The position numbers and the translations under genes are program-made. From assembly GCF_030161635.1 (NCBI RefSeq), contig NZ_BSUO01000001.1:2771199-2835198 (forward strand): a stretch of DNA of 64,000 bases. Direction: 5' to 3'. Source of the DNA: Mobilicoccus caccae. Lineage in GTDB: Bacteria; Actinomycetota; Actinomycetes; Actinomycetales; Dermatophilaceae. The notes under the pieces were generated by a model. That model was not told the DNA's origin. It did not search any database and saw nothing but the letters and a program-made list of their open reading frames with translations. Below, in pieces: positions 29,474 to 39,548 of the stretch. The first letter of the stretch is position 1. Every line of letters begins with the position of its first letter.

Positions 29474-31311
29474 ACCGAATCCGAGCGCAGACGCTCCAAC
29501 TCCGCCTCGACGACCTCCGGGTTGAGCTTGGTGAAGACACCCGCGGGTTTGGCGATCGGCGTCCCGACCCGCACCGGCGTCGAGCGCCACTGCGGGAAGT
29601 CGGTGTACTCGCCGGTGATGATCGGGTAGGTACGAGCCGGCGGGATCGCGCCCTCGGTGCCGGCGAGGCGCAGGTCGCCCGGCCCCATGTCGAGGACCTC
29701 CTCCATGCGCGGCATCGGGGTGAGCGTGCCGTCGCCGCCGAGCACCGCGTCGATGCGGTTGGACGCGTGCGGCAGGAACGGGCTGAGGATGAGGTTGAGG
29801 TCGCTGACGCACTGCGCGAGCACGTGCAGGATCGTCAGCAGACGCTCGCGTTGGTCCTCGCCCTTGAGCTTGAACGGCTCGGTGCGGCTGACGTAGCCGT
29901 TGACCTCGCCCACGAGCCGCATGGCCTCGGTGATCGCCTGCCGCTGACGGTGGCGGGCGATGAGCCCGCCGACGGTGTCGAACCCGCCGCGCACCGCCGC
30001 GAGGATCTCCTCGTCGATCGCCTCGGTCTGACCCATCGGCGGGATCTCACCGACGTTCTTGGCGATCATCGCCGCCGTGCGGTTGACGAGGTTGCCCCAG
30101 CCGGCGACGAGTTCGGAGTTGGTGCGCGTGACGAACTCGGCCCACGTGAAGTCGCTGTCCTGCGTCTCGGGGCCGGCGGCGCTGATGAAGTAGCGCAGGG
30201 CGTCGGGCTGGTAGCGCGAGAGCATGTCGCGCACGTAGATGACGACGCCGCGGCTGGAGGAGAACTGCTTGCCCTCCATCGTCATGAACTCACTCGCCAC
30301 GACCTCCGTCGGCAGGTTGAGCTCACCGAAGACGCTCGGCTCACCGCCCTTGTCGCCCCGCCCCATCGACCCGAGGAGTTCGGCGGGCCAGATCTGGGAG
30401 TGGAAGGTGATGTTGTCCTTGCCCTGGAAGTAGTACGACACCGCCTGCGGGTCGTTCCACCACTCGCGCCAGCGGTCGGGTTCGCCGAGCCGGCGGGCCC
30501 ACTCGATCGAGGCCGACAGGTAGCCGATGACCGCGTCGAACCACACGTACAGACGCTTGGTCGGCTGGTCCTCCCACCCCTCCAGGGGGATCGGGATGCC
30601 CCAGTCGATGTCGCGGGTCATCGCTCGCGGCCGCATGTCCTTGAGCAGGCCCTGGGAGAACCGGATGACGTTGGGGCGCCAGGAGCCGTCGGCGTCGCGC
30701 TCGTCGAGCCAGGCGGACAACGCGTCGGCGAGGACCGGCAGATCGAGGAAGAAGTGTCGACTCTCGACGAACTCCGGTGTCTCGCCGTTGATGCGGCTGC
30801 GCGGCTCGATGAGGTCGGTGGGATCGAGCTGGTTGCCGCACGTGTCGCACTGGTCGCCACGGGCGTCGGTGGCGCCGCAGATGGGGCAGGTGCCCTCGAT
30901 GTAGCGGTCGGGCAACGTGCGGCCGGTGCTCGGGCTGATCGCGCCGAACGTGGGCTTCTCGATCATGTAGCCGTTGGCGTGCACCGCCCGGAACAGTTCC
31001 TGCACCACGGCGTAGTGGTTCTGCGTGGTGGTGCGTGTGAACAGGTCGTAGGACAGGCCGAGCGCCACGAGGTCCTCGACGATGATCCGGTTGTTCTCGT
31101 CGGCCAGATCCATGGGCTTGACGCCGGCCGAGTCGGCGGCCACGAGGATCGGCGTGCCGTGCTCGTCGGTGCCGCTCACCATGAGCACGTCGTGGCCCGC
31201 CATCCGCATGTAGCGACTGAACACGTCCGAGGGGACACCGAATCCGGCGACGTGACCGATATGACGAGGGCCGTTGGCGTAGGGCCACGCGACGGCTGAG
31301 AGCACCTTCAT
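29470..31311 (-). CDS. metG: methionyl-tRNA synthetase
   Basis: This is a 613-residue class I synthetase. The HIGH motif is [14 protein letters not shown] at residues 10-22. The zinc knuckle has four cysteines in [18 protein letters not shown] (about residue 143). The KMSKS loop appears as [11 protein letters not shown] near residue 345, the usual actinobacterial variant. No C-terminal dimerisation OB-fold is present. It charges tRNA-Met, is essential, and is translationally coupled to tatD. Confidence 0.96.
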   Translation of the reverse strand: MKVLSAVAWPYANGPRHIGHVAGFGVPSDVFSRYMRMAGHDVLMVSGTDEHGTPILVAADSAGVKPMDLADENNRIIVEDLVALGLSYDLFTRTTTQNHYAVVQELFRAVHANGYMIEKPTFGAISPSTGRTLPDRYIEGTCPICGATDARGDQCDTCGNQLDPTDLIEPRSRINGETPEFVESRHFFLDLPVLADALSAWLDERDADGSWRPNVIRFSQGLLKDMRPRAMTRDIDWGIPIPLEGWEDQPTKRLYVWFDAVIGYLSASIEWARRLGEPDRWREWWNDPQAVSYYFQGKDNITFHSQIWPAELLGSMGRGDKGGEPSVFGELNLPTEVVASEFMTMEGKQFSSSRGVVIYVRDMLSRYQPDALRYFISAAGPETQDSDFTWAEFVTRTNSELVAGWGNLVNRTAAMIAKNVGEIPPMGQTEAIDEEILAAVRGGFDTVGGLIARHRQRQAITEAMRLVGEVNGYVSRTEPFKLKGEDQRERLLTILHVLAQCVSDLNLILSPFLPHASNRIDAVLGGDGTLTPMPRMEEVLDMGPGDLRLAGTEGAIPPARTYPIITGEYTDFPQWRSTPVRVGTPIAKPAGVFTKLNPEVVEAELERLRSDSV

Positions 31312-31539
31312 GCCTCGATCCTAGTTGCCGCCGATTCTCCGCTCCGAAACGCCGTTCACCGCGCGACCCGGCCGCGACGCTCGACAACGTCCTCGCGAAC
31401 AGAGATGGAGGTCTAGGGTGGGCCGCTGACCGCGTGCCCGGCACGACGGGACCACGGTCGAGCACGAGTCCGACCGTGCCCCACCGGGACCGGGCGGCTT
31501 CGGCGTTCCTCTCCGGCCCGAGAAAAGAGAATCCACTCC

Positions 31540-33278
31540 ATGAGTTCACCCGTGAAGCAAGGGGCGGCACAGCCACGCGAGCAGTGGTCAGGACAACTGG
31601 GCTTCCTGCTTGCAGCGATCGGCTCGGCCGTCGGCCTCGGCAACATCTGGCGCTTTCCCGGCGTCGCCTACACCAACGGCGGCGGCGCGTTCCTCATCCC
31701 CTACCTCGTCGCCCTCCTGACGGCTGGTATCCCCATCCTGTTGCTCGACTACGCGCTCGGACACCGGTACCGCGGGTCGGCGCCGGCCGTCTTCCGGCGG
31801 TTGAACCGGCGCGCGGAGGCCCTGGGCTGGTTCCAGGTACTCATCGCGTTCGTCATCTGCGTCTACTACGCGGTCATCATCGCCTGGGCCGCCTCGTTCG
31901 TGTACTTCTCCTTCACCAAGGCGTGGGGCGCGGACCCCGTGTCGTTCCTCGTCGGTGACTACCTCCAGGTCAGCGACCCGACGATCACCTTCGACTTCGT
32001 GCCCGGCGTCATGATTCCGCTGGTCATCGTGTGGATCGTCATCCTCGCCATCATGATGGGCGGCGTGCAGAAGGGCCTGGAGAAGGCCAACAAGATCTTC
32101 ATCCCCCTCCTGGTGATCCTGTTCACCGGTCTCGTCATCCGCGCCCTCACCCTCCCCGGCGCGTTCGAGGGCCTCAACTCCTTCTTCACCCCCGACTTCG
32201 CGGCGCTGGCCGACCCCGGGGTGTGGATCGCGGCCTACAGCCAGATCTTCTTCTCCTCTCGATCGCGTTCGGCATCATGCTCACCTACGCGAGCTATCTG
32301 CCCCGCCGCGCGAACCTCGGTGGCACCGGTCTGGTGGCCGCGTTCGCCAACTCCTCCTTCGAGATCCTCGCCGGCATCGGTGTCTTCGCGACCCTGGGCT
32401 TCATGGCGATGGCCGAAGGGACCACGGTCGACCAGCTGGAAGGCATCACCGGCGTGGGGCTGTCCTTCATGACGTTCCCGACGTTGATCAACGAGATGCC
32501 CGGCGGCGAGATCTTCGGCGTGCTCTTCTTCAGCTCGTTGGTCCTTGCCGGCCTCACCTCGATCATCTCGCTGCTCGAGGTCGTCACCGCGGCCTTCCGG
32601 GAGAAGTTCGACCTGCGCCGCACCACGGCCGTCGGGGTCGTCGGTGGGATCACGGCCGTGCTGTCCGTCGCGTTCTTCTCGACGACCAGCGGTCTGAACC
32701 TCCTCGACGTCGTCGACAAGTACGTCAACGAGATCGGGATCGTGACCTCGGCGATCGTCATGACGCTGCTGGTCACCTACGTCCTGCGGCGCCTGCCGGC
32801 ACTCCAGCGTCACCTCAACGGCATCTCCAGCATCCCCATCGGTGCCTGGTGGCGGGTGCTCGTGGGTGTCATCACGCCGATCGCGCTGGTCGTCATGCTG
32901 ACGGCCACCGCCATCGACCTCGTGCGCAACGGCTACGACGAGTACCCGCGCTGGTTCACCGACAGCTTCGGCTGGGGCATGGTGGCGGCGATCATCGTCG
33001 GCGCCATCCTGTTCAGCCTCATCCCGTGGCGCACCGACGTCGACGCTCGCTCCGATCACGACGACGAGGAGGGGCCGGCGGTCCAGGCGGTCACGTCCGG
33101 GGACGAGGGCGCCTACGGTCACCCGCACGGTCAACACCCCGACACGACCTACCACGCCGGCACCGACCCCGACGTCGCCCGGCCACCGACGCTTCGTCGT
33201 GACCCGCGCCGTGGCGACAGGCCCGGTGACCAACACGATCCCACCGATCCCATCGACGACAAGGACGGCCGAGCATGA
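31540..33278 (+). CDS. metP: MetP-like sodium-dependent methionine/alanine transporter, frameshifted
   Basis: This is a neurotransmitter:sodium symporter. Frame 1 starts QWSGQLGFLLAAIGSAVGLG and NIWRFPGVAYTNGGGAF, the Na+/substrate site in TM1. At about 32255 the frame changes: IFFS must be followed by LSIAFGIMLTYASYL from the next frame, so one C is missing in TTCTCCTCTC. The joined protein has about 580 residues and 11-12 helices, with a hydrophilic His-rich tail. It overlaps metS as ATGA. MetPS of Corynebacterium imports methionine and alanine. Confidence 0.9.
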
Positions 33279-33415
33279 CCCCCATCGCGCTGACGTTCCT
33301 CATCCTGTCCATCCTGCTCGTGTGGGGAGGACTCGCCGTCTCGATCATCGCTCTCGTCCGCAGCTCCAAGGGCTCGAACGGTTTCGGGGACGACGTCACC
33401 CACGACACTCCGTAA
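33275..33415 (+). CDS. metS: MetS-like small subunit of NSS transporter
   Basis: This 46-residue protein starts at the ATG overlapping the metP stop and ends at TAA 33413-33415. It has one membrane helix (LTFLILSILLVWGGLAVSII) followed by a short basic, then polar tail (ALVRSSKGSNGFGDD). This is the single-pass MetS subunit, needed for methionine uptake by MetP in Corynebacterium glutamicum. A 15-bp hairpin follows the stop. Confidence 0.88.
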   Translation: MTPIALTFLILSILLVWGGLAVSIIALVRSSKGSNGFGDDVTHDTP

Positions 33416-33430
33416 CCCCGCTACACGGCC

Positions 33431-33466
33431 GACGGCCCGCCTCCCCAGTGTGGGAGGCGGGCCGTC
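33431..33466. terminator. hairpin after metPS
   Basis: A perfect 15-bp stem (33431-33445 with 33452-33466, loop CAGTGT) begins 15 bp after the metS stop. The converging gene on the minus strand ends at 33518, so the structure can stop transcription from both sides. It has no T-tract. Confidence 0.8.
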
Positions 33467-33517
33467 GTGCGTGGGTGCGCGCCGTTCATCACCTGATGGC
33501 CGCCCCCGCCCGCACGC

Positions 33518-33904
33518 TCACGCGTTGACGATCTGGGACACGCGGCCTTTGCTCACTCCGAGAGCGCCGGCGATGTCGGCGTAGGAGAGCCCGAAGGCGC
33601 GCATCTGCTGCACGGCCTCGTTCCGCGTCGCGCTGGACTTGGCCTGCAACTCGGCGATGGAGTCCGTCAATTCGTGCATGGTGCGGATCGTGTCGGCGAT
33701 GGCGCCGACTTCGGGGACGATGACCACGCGGCCGTCGTACTCGTCGAGGTCGAGCACCGTGCAGATGTACTCCCGGACCTGCCGGTCGGCCTTGTCAAGG
33801 GCGCTCACCTGAGTCACGCCGAGCCCATCGACGTGCAGTTCCCATCCGTGTTCCCACTGATGGGCGGTCACTTCGTACTTCTCGGGCGCGTTCACTGCAT
33901 CCAT
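33518..33904 (-). CDS. HicB-like antitoxin-type protein with helix-turn-helix
   Basis: A 128-residue protein starts at the ATG at 33904. The N-terminal half (HQWEHGWELHVDGLGVTQVS, then ADRQVREYICTVL) looks like a partial-RNase-H HicB-type fold. The C-terminal helix-turn-helix FGLSYADIAGALGVSKGRVS ends two residues before the stop. It overlaps the end of a small HicA-like ORF by 13 bp, the order toxin then antitoxin seen in hicAB. The HTH suggests autoregulation. Assignment as antitoxin is inference. Confidence 0.65.
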   Translation of the reverse strand: MDAVNAPEKYEVTAHQWEHGWELHVDGLGVTQVSALDKADRQVREYICTVLDLDEYDGRVVIVPEVGAIADTIRTMHELTDSIAELQAKSSATRNEAVQQMRAFGLSYADIAGALGVSKGRVSQIVNA

Positions 33905-34038
33905 CCTTCGGGTAAGCAGGCGAGTTTCTTCTTCGTGTCGGCGACGACTCCTGGGGATATCTCGCGGGTGCGGGTGATGACGGCCATGTGTCGTCCGCAG
34001 GGGCAGTACCACTTCTCGTGGTCGCCCTTCCCGGGCAC
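33892..34038 (-). CDS. HicA-like toxin remnant, N-terminally short
   Basis: From a GTG at 34038 the frame gives 48 residues: GDHEKWYCPCGRHMAVITRT, then REISPGVVADTKKKLACLPEGWMQ in pieces. This matches the C-terminal two-thirds of HicA/YcfA-type mRNA interferases, whose catalytic His lies in the G-S-H motif (here GDHEKW). The usual N-terminal helix of about 15 residues is missing because the frame runs straight into the end of the upstream monooxygenase gene. It may be inactive. The Cys pair and His could bind a metal. Confidence 0.55.
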   Translation of the reverse strand: MPGKGDHEKWYCPCGRHMAVITRTREISPGVVADTKKKLACLPEGWMQ

Positions 34039-34048
34039 GTCACCGCCC

Positions 34049-35509
34049 TCATCGCGCGACCTGCCACACGAGACCGTCGTCGAGGTCGGCCCGGTTGGTC
34101 GACCACGCGTCACGCACGACGTTCTGCGCCATCGTCCACGGATACCGCTTCGTCGCCCGCGGCATCGAGTCGGCCGCGCGGGCGAGGTAGCCGGCCTTCA
34201 TGTCGAGCAGCGGGCCGGTCTCACCGATGTCGTCGGGTGGCACGGGCACGACCTGCGTGGCGCCGGTGTCGACGAAACGCCGCAGCACGCGCGCGACCAG
34301 GCGCGCCGTGAGATCCGAACGCATCGTCCACGACAGGTTGATGTACCCCACGCAGAACGCCAGGTTGGGCACACCGCTGAGCATCGCCCCGCGGTACACC
34401 AGCGCCTCCGAGACATCGACCGGCCGGCCGTCGAGACTCACGTCGATGCCGCCCATGAGCTTGATCCGCAGCCCCGTGGCGGTGACGACGATGTCGGCCT
34501 TCACGACGGTCCCGTCGCTCATGCGCACGCCCTCGGGCACGAACGACTCGATGGTCCCCGTGACGATCCTCGCCGTCCCGTCCTTGATCGCCGTGAAGAA
34601 GTCGCCTTCGGGCGCGATGCACAGACGCTGATCCCACGGGTCGTACGGCGGCGTGAGGTGCCGATCCACGATCGCCTCCGAGCCCACGCCCGCGACCGCG
34701 CCCCGGCGCAGCACCGCCCGCATCGCCCGTGGAGCCCGCTGACACGCCTGATACAGGCCCCACTGCAGCGCCGTGTTCTTGACCCTCATCACCTGGTGGG
34801 CGGCGCCTGCCGGCAGTACCCGGCGGAGCACGTCGGCGACGACGTCGTGCCGCGGTTGGGCGAGGACGTAGGTGGGGGTGCGCTGCACCATCGTCACGCG
34901 GGCGCCGTCGCGGGCCAGCGCGGGCACGAGCGTGATCGACGTCGCGCCGGAGCCGATGACGGCCACGTCCTTGCCGCGATGATCCACGTCCTGCGGCCAG
35001 AACTGCGGGTGGATCACGGGACCGTCGAAGGAGTCGATGCCCGCGAATCCCGCGTCGTGCGGCGACTCGTAGTCGTAGTAGCCGGTGCACACGACGAGGA
35101 AGCGCACGACGTACACCTCCTCACGCCCGTCCGCCTCCACCCGGACGTTCCACCGACGGGTGTCCGAGGACCAGTCCGCGGAGAGCACGCGCGTGCGCAG
35201 CCGCAGATGGCGGTCGATGCCGTACCGGTGCGTCACCTCGGCCAGATACCGCAGGATCTCCTCGCCCTCGACGATGGAGTCCTTCCCCGTCCACGGGTGG
35301 AACGGCAGGGCGAGGGTGAAGAAGTCGGAGTCCGACCGGATCCCCGGGTAGCGGAACAGATCCCACGTCCCACCGATCGCCTCGCGGGAATCGACGATGT
35401 CGTACGTGAGGTCGGGGCACCGCTCCTGCAGGCGGTAGGCCACGTCGATCCCCGACAGGCCGGCTCCGACGATGAGCACGTCAGGCTCGCGTTCGATGGG
35501 GGTGTTCAT
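34049..35509 (-). CDS. flavin-containing (Baeyer-Villiger/EthA-like) monooxygenase
   Basis: The 486-residue class B flavoprotein monooxygenase has an FAD Rossmann motif DVLIVGAGLSGIDVAYRLQ near residue 10, the GGTWDLFRYPGIRSDSD segment and an NADPH motif DVAVIGSGATSITLVPAL near residue 180. The R-Y-P-G and GTWD features match EthA-type Baeyer-Villiger enzymes. The ATG at 35509 is chosen; the longer frame upstream has no homology. It would oxidise ketones or thioamides. Its stop lies 11 bp before the HicA-like start. Confidence 0.88.
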   Translation of the reverse strand: MNTPIEREPDVLIVGAGLSGIDVAYRLQERCPDLTYDIVDSREAIGGTWDLFRYPGIRSDSDFFTLALPFHPWTGKDSIVEGEEILRYLAEVTHRYGIDRHLRLRTRVLSADWSSDTRRWNVRVEADGREEVYVVRFLVVCTGYYDYESPHDAGFAGIDSFDGPVIHPQFWPQDVDHRGKDVAVIGSGATSITLVPALARDGARVTMVQRTPTYVLAQPRHDVVADVLRRVLPAGAAHQVMRVKNTALQWGLYQACQRAPRAMRAVLRRGAVAGVGSEAIVDRHLTPPYDPWDQRLCIAPEGDFFTAIKDGTARIVTGTIESFVPEGVRMSDGTVVKADIVVTATGLRIKLMGGIDVSLDGRPVDVSEALVYRGAMLSGVPNLAFCVGYINLSWTMRSDLTARLVARVLRRFVDTGATQVVPVPPDDIGETGPLLDMKAGYLARAADSMPRATKRYPWTMAQNVVRDAWSTNRADLDDGLVWQVAR

Positions 35510-35684
35510 GGGGCTCCTCTGCACGTCGTCGTGACCTCGATGATGCGGCACCCTGTGGGTCCACCCCGCCACCGCCCCGGTCCGGATGGATGCACCGACA
35601 CGTCCCCCGCCTGCGCCCGAACGCACCACGCCGCTCGGCGGCGGGCGTCGTCACCGCCGAAGGCACCGACCGGCCACGCGAGAA

Positions 35685-35758
35685 GCCCGGATCCCCGCAG
35701 CGGGGATCCGGGCCTCGACCCGCTGGGACCGCCCCCGGTCGGAGGCGGCCCCAGCGAG
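35685..35758. terminator. two hairpins downstream of sdhB
   Basis: CGCTGGG...CCCAGCG at 35721-35756, with CCGCC/GGCGG extending the stem, lies 28 bp beyond the sdhB stop. A second perfect stem (35685-35697 with 35701-35713, loop CAG) follows. They end the sdhCAB operon and are the only structures in the 274-bp gap to the monooxygenase gene. Confidence 0.75.
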
Positions 35759-35783
35759 ACTCTTCGGTTCGAGTGAGCTGCGA

Positions 35784-36524
35784 TCAGGCGCGGCTACCTG
35801 CGCGGCGCCGGTCCTTGTTGAGGGTGGAGATCACGTCGAGCGGGATCTCCTTGGGGCATGCGGCCGAGCACGCGCCGATGTTGGTGCAGCCACCGAAGCC
35901 CTCGGCGTCGTGCTCGCTGACCATCTTGAGCACGCGGCTCCACCGCTCCGGCTGGCCCTGCGGCAACTCACCGAGGTGCGTCACCTTGGCGCCCATGAAG
36001 AGCATGGCCGAGGCGTTGGGGCACGCCGCGACGCAGGCACCGCACCCGATGCAGGCCGCGGCCTCGAACGCCCGGTCCGCCTTGGACTTCTGCACCGGCG
36101 CCGCGTGGGCGTCCGGAGCCGAACCCGTGTTGGCCGAGATGAACCCGCCGGAGGCGATGATGCGGTCGAACGCGCTGCGGTCGACGACCAGGTCCTTGAT
36201 GACCGGGAAGGCGTCGGCCCGCCACGGCTCGATCGTGATCGTCTCGCCGTCGGAGAACGACCGCATGTGCAACTGGCACGTGGTCGTCACCTCCGGGCCG
36301 TGGGGCTGGCCGTTGATGACCACGCCACACTGCCCACAGATGCCCTCACGGCAGTCGCTGTCGAACGCGACAGGCTCCACGCCCTCGGCGTTGAGCTGCT
36401 CGTTGAGGGTGTCGAGCATCTCCAGGAAGGAGCTGTCCTCGGACACGTTGTCGAGGTGGTACGTCTCGGCGCGTCCGGCGTCGTTGGGGCCGGACTGCCG
36501 CCAGATCTTGAGTGTGAGTTTCAC
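35784..36524 (-). CDS. sdhB: succinate dehydrogenase iron-sulfur subunit
   Basis: The 246-residue protein carries the 2Fe-2S ligands in [11 protein letters not shown] with a later Cys in TTCQLHMRS. The 4Fe-4S and 3Fe-4S ligands are in [12 protein letters not shown] and [20 protein letters not shown] start at 36524 shares GTGA with the sdhA stop. It transfers electrons from the flavoprotein to the membrane quinone site in the TCA cycle and respiratory chain. Confidence 0.95.
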   Translation of the reverse strand: MKLTLKIWRQSGPNDAGRAETYHLDNVSEDSSFLEMLDTLNEQLNAEGVEPVAFDSDCREGICGQCGVVINGQPHGPEVTTTCQLHMRSFSDGETITIEPWRADAFPVIKDLVVDRSAFDRIIASGGFISANTGSAPDAHAAPVQKSKADRAFEAAACIGCGACVAACPNASAMLFMGAKVTHLGELPQGQPERWSRVLKMVSEHDAEGFGGCTNIGACSAACPKEIPLDVISTLNKDRRRAGSRA

Positions 36525-38533
36525 TTGTAGCTCCGCTGCTTCATCTCGACGAACTCGTACACGAGGTCTTCCTTGTGCAGGACCGGCGGCTCGTTCTCGC
36601 CCGTCCACTCCCAGGCCGCGACGTAGGCGAACTCGTCGTCGTGACGCAGGGCCTCGCCCTCTTCTGTCTGGCTCTCGGCCCGGAAGTGTCCACCACAGGA
36701 CTCGCGGCGGTGCAGGGCGTCGACGCACATGAGCTCGCCCAACTCGAGGAAGTCGGCGACTCGGCCGGCCTTCTCCAAGGACTGGTTGAGCTCCTCGTTC
36801 TTGCCGAGGACCCGCACGTTGCTCCAGAACTCCTTGCGGAGTTCACGGATGCGCTCGATGGCGAACTTGAGGCCCTCCTCGGTGCGCTCCATGCCGCAGT
36901 ACTCCCACATGAGCTGGCCGAGTTCCTTGTGGTAGGAGTCCACCGAACGCTCACCGTTGCAGGTGAGGAAGTGCTCGATGCGCTCACGCACGTTCTGCTG
37001 GGCCTCGGTGACCGCCGGGTGGTTCTCCTCCAGCCTGGGGTAGGGACCGCTCGCGAGGTAGTCGCGGATCGTGTTGGGCAACACGAAGTAGCCGTCCGAG
37101 AGGCCCTGCATCAGGGCCGAGGCACCGAGACGGTTGGCGCCGTGATCGGAGAAGTTGGCCTCACCGGTGACGAACAGACCCGGGATGCTCGACTCGAGGT
37201 CGTAGTCGACCCACAGACCACCCATCGTGTAGTGGACGGCCGGGTAGATGCGCATCGGCACCTCGTACGGGTTCTCACCCGTGATGCGCTCGTACATGTC
37301 GAACAGGTTGCCGTACTTGGACGCGACGGTGTCCTTGCCCATCCGCTCGATGGCCTCGGTGAAGTCGAGGTAGACGCCACGACGCCCCTGCCCGGGAACC
37401 TCCGGACCGACACCGCGACCCTCGTCGCACATGTTCTTGGCCTGCCGGGAGGCGATGTCGCGAGGCACGAGGTTGCCGAACGCAGGGTAGATGCGCTCGA
37501 GGTAGTAGTCGCGGTCCTCCTCGGCGATCTGACGCGGGTCCTTGTCGCAGTCCTCCTTGCGCTTGGGCACCCAGATGCGCCCGTCGTTGCGCAGGGACTC
37601 ACTCATGAGGGTGAGCTTGGACTGCTGGTCGCCGTGCACCGGGATGCACGTCGGGTGGATCTGCGTGTAGCAGGGGTTGCCGAAGTAGGCACCCTTGCGG
37701 TGCGCACGCCACGCGGCGGTGACGTTGCAGCCCATCGCGTTGGTGGACAGGAAGAACACGTTGCCGTAACCGCCGGTGGCCAGGACGACCGCGTCGGCGA
37801 GGTGGGTCTCGATCTCACCGGTGACCATGTCGCGCGCGATGATGCCCCGCGCACGGCCGTCGGCCACGATGAGTTCGACCATCTCGTGACGGGCGAACAT
37901 CTCGACCGTGCCCGCGCCGATCTGACGCTCGAGCGCCTGGTAGGCGCCGATGAGCAGCTGCTGACCCGTCTGGCCGCGGGCGTAGAACGTGCGGGAGACC
38001 TGCACGCCACCGAAGGACCGGTTGTCGAGCAGTCCGCCGTACTCGCGGGCGAAGGGCACGCCCTGGGCGACGCACTGGTCGATGATCGAGGCGCTCACCT
38101 CGGCGAGGCGGTACACGTTCGACTCGCGGGCGCGGTAGTCGCCGCCCTTGACCGTGTCGTAGAAGAGGCGGTAGGTGGAGTCGCCGTCCTCCTTGTAGTT
38201 CTTGGCGGCGTTGATGCCACCCTGCGCGGCGATCGAGTGGGCGCGACGCGGGCTGTCCTGGTAGCAGAACGCCTTGACGTTGTAGCCCGCCTCGCCCAAC
38301 GTCGCGGCGGCCGCGCCACCGGCGAGGCCGGTGCCGACGATGATGACCGACAGCTTGCGACGGTTGGCCGGGTTGACGAGCTTGGCGTCGAACTTGCGCT
38401 GGTTCCAGCGGCCCTGGATGGGGCCTTGCGGCGCCTTCTGGTCGGCGATCGGAGCGCCTTCGCGGTAGAGACCGTTGATCAGGTCACCCGCGTCGGCCTG
38501 GGCGGATTCGTTCTCGGTGAGTGTGTGAGACAT
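36521..38533 (-). CDS. sdhA: succinate dehydrogenase flavoprotein subunit
   Basis: This is a 670-residue FAD-binding subunit. The dinucleotide motif is [19 protein letters not shown] near residue 65. The flavinylation region is [18 protein letters not shown], with catalytic residues downstream, including HPTCIPVHG and the [17 protein letters not shown] substrate loop. Length and the inserted regions are typical of type-B (Bacillus/actinobacterial) SdhA. The ATG at 38533 is used because the upstream extension in the frame lacks homology. Confidence 0.95.
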   Translation of the reverse strand: MSHTLTENESAQADAGDLINGLYREGAPIADQKAPQGPIQGRWNQRKFDAKLVNPANRRKLSVIIVGTGLAGGAAAATLGEAGYNVKAFCYQDSPRRAHSIAAQGGINAAKNYKEDGDSTYRLFYDTVKGGDYRARESNVYRLAEVSASIIDQCVAQGVPFAREYGGLLDNRSFGGVQVSRTFYARGQTGQQLLIGAYQALERQIGAGTVEMFARHEMVELIVADGRARGIIARDMVTGEIETHLADAVVLATGGYGNVFFLSTNAMGCNVTAAWRAHRKGAYFGNPCYTQIHPTCIPVHGDQQSKLTLMSESLRNDGRIWVPKRKEDCDKDPRQIAEEDRDYYLERIYPAFGNLVPRDIASRQAKNMCDEGRGVGPEVPGQGRRGVYLDFTEAIERMGKDTVASKYGNLFDMYERITGENPYEVPMRIYPAVHYTMGGLWVDYDLESSIPGLFVTGEANFSDHGANRLGASALMQGLSDGYFVLPNTIRDYLASGPYPRLEENHPAVTEAQQNVRERIEHFLTCNGERSVDSYHKELGQLMWEYCGMERTEEGLKFAIERIRELRKEFWSNVRVLGKNEELNQSLEKAGRVADFLELGELMCVDALHRRESCGGHFRAESQTEEGEALRHDDEFAYVAAWEWTGENEPPVLHKEDLVYEFVEMKQRSYK

Positions 38534-38546
38534 GGGTGAGATCGCC

Positions 38547-39242
38547 TTACTGAATGATGCCGAACTGGATGGCGAGCGGCGGGATGAGGAACCCGATGAC
38601 GACGACGGCCGCGACCACGATCCCGGCGAACTTGGCGAGGCCGCGGGACTTGGCACTGTTCGTGAAGCCGAGGGTCTGGCAGGCGCTCCACACGCCGTGG
38701 TGCAGGTGCATCCCGAGGGCGATCATCGCGAGCACGTAGATCAGCGTCATCAGCGGGTTCTGGAACGCGTGCACGACCATCGCCGCCGGCGAACCCGAGT
38801 ACTCGGTGATGGGCAACGAGCGGATCGTGAAGTGCAGCAGGTGGAAGATGACGAACAGCAGCAGCGCGATGCCGCCCCAGCGCATGGTGCGCGAGGAGAG
38901 CGAGGCACCCATGGCGTTCTTGACCAGGTACCGGTTCTGACGGGCGTGGTTCGCGCGGCCCCACAGCTTGATGGCCGAGTACGCGTGGGCGATGAGCGCC
39001 ACGATGAGCAGGATGCGGAAGACCCACAGCGCTCCCTCGTACGGCAGCATCGGCTCACCGAGCACCCGCAGGTGGTGGGCGTAGGTGTCGAAGGCCTGGT
39101 GCCCGGCCAAGATCTGCAGGTTGCCGTACATGTGCAGAAGCACGTAGAAGACGAAGAAGAGGCCGGAGACGGCCATCATGATCTTCAGACCGATGGTCGA
39201 TGAAGTTGAACTCCGTTGCGGTGTCACTGTCGTTGTTGCCAC
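38547..39242 (-). CDS. sdhC: succinate dehydrogenase cytochrome b subunit
   Basis: This 231-residue membrane protein has five hydrophobic helices and haem-ligand histidines in [30 protein letters not shown] and [10 protein letters not shown]. It is the single-subunit, di-haem cytochrome b558 of type-B succinate:menaquinone reductases. Start is a GTG at 39242. Order sdhC-sdhA-sdhB on the minus strand with short gaps makes one operon. Its promoter should lie between 39243 and 39430. Confidence 0.92.
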   Translation of the reverse strand: MATTTVTPQRSSTSSTIGLKIMMAVSGLFFVFYVLLHMYGNLQILAGHQAFDTYAHHLRVLGEPMLPYEGALWVFRILLIVALIAHAYSAIKLWGRANHARQNRYLVKNAMGASLSSRTMRWGGIALLLFVIFHLLHFTIRSLPITEYSGSPAAMVVHAFQNPLMTLIYVLAMIALGMHLHHGVWSACQTLGFTNSAKSRGLAKFAGIVVAAVVVIGFLIPPLAIQFGIIQ

Positions 39243-39433
39243 GAGGGAAGCCTGCCCTTTTTGTGCGAGTCGAGTGTTCTGTCGGTCCGCCCACGTTGGC
39301 GCGACAGCGTCACGCCCGGCAAACGGACGGGTGAGCAACCATCCGCAAGCGTAGGCCCACTCTCGATCCTAAGCCGAGACGCCGCTGGTCATCGGACCTT
39401 GGTCCCCGCGATTCTCGCAGGTGCCTCCGGCGG

Positions 39434-39480
39434 CGCGGCGCCGCCCCACCATCCGAGGTGGACGGCGGGGCGGCGGCGCG
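39434..39480 (-). terminator. ald terminator hairpin in the 306-bp gap before sdhC
   Basis: A long G+C stem pairs the GCGGCGCCGCCCCACC side with GGTGG...GGGGCGGCGGCGC. It begins 69 bp beyond the ald stop (39549). The rest of the 39243-39548 gap holds no gene and presumably the sdh promoter. Confidence 0.65.
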
Positions 39481-39548
39481 TCATCGAGAGGCCCCGAGCG
39501 ACATCGAGGGCGTCTGCTCGAGTGGGCTTCGACGGGTGAGGTCCGCGG

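Noticed and set aside
31312-31539. SAM or methionine riboswitch upstream of metP
   Set aside because: Only a 7-bp inverted repeat at 31453-31478 is visible; no riboswitch core could be recognised.
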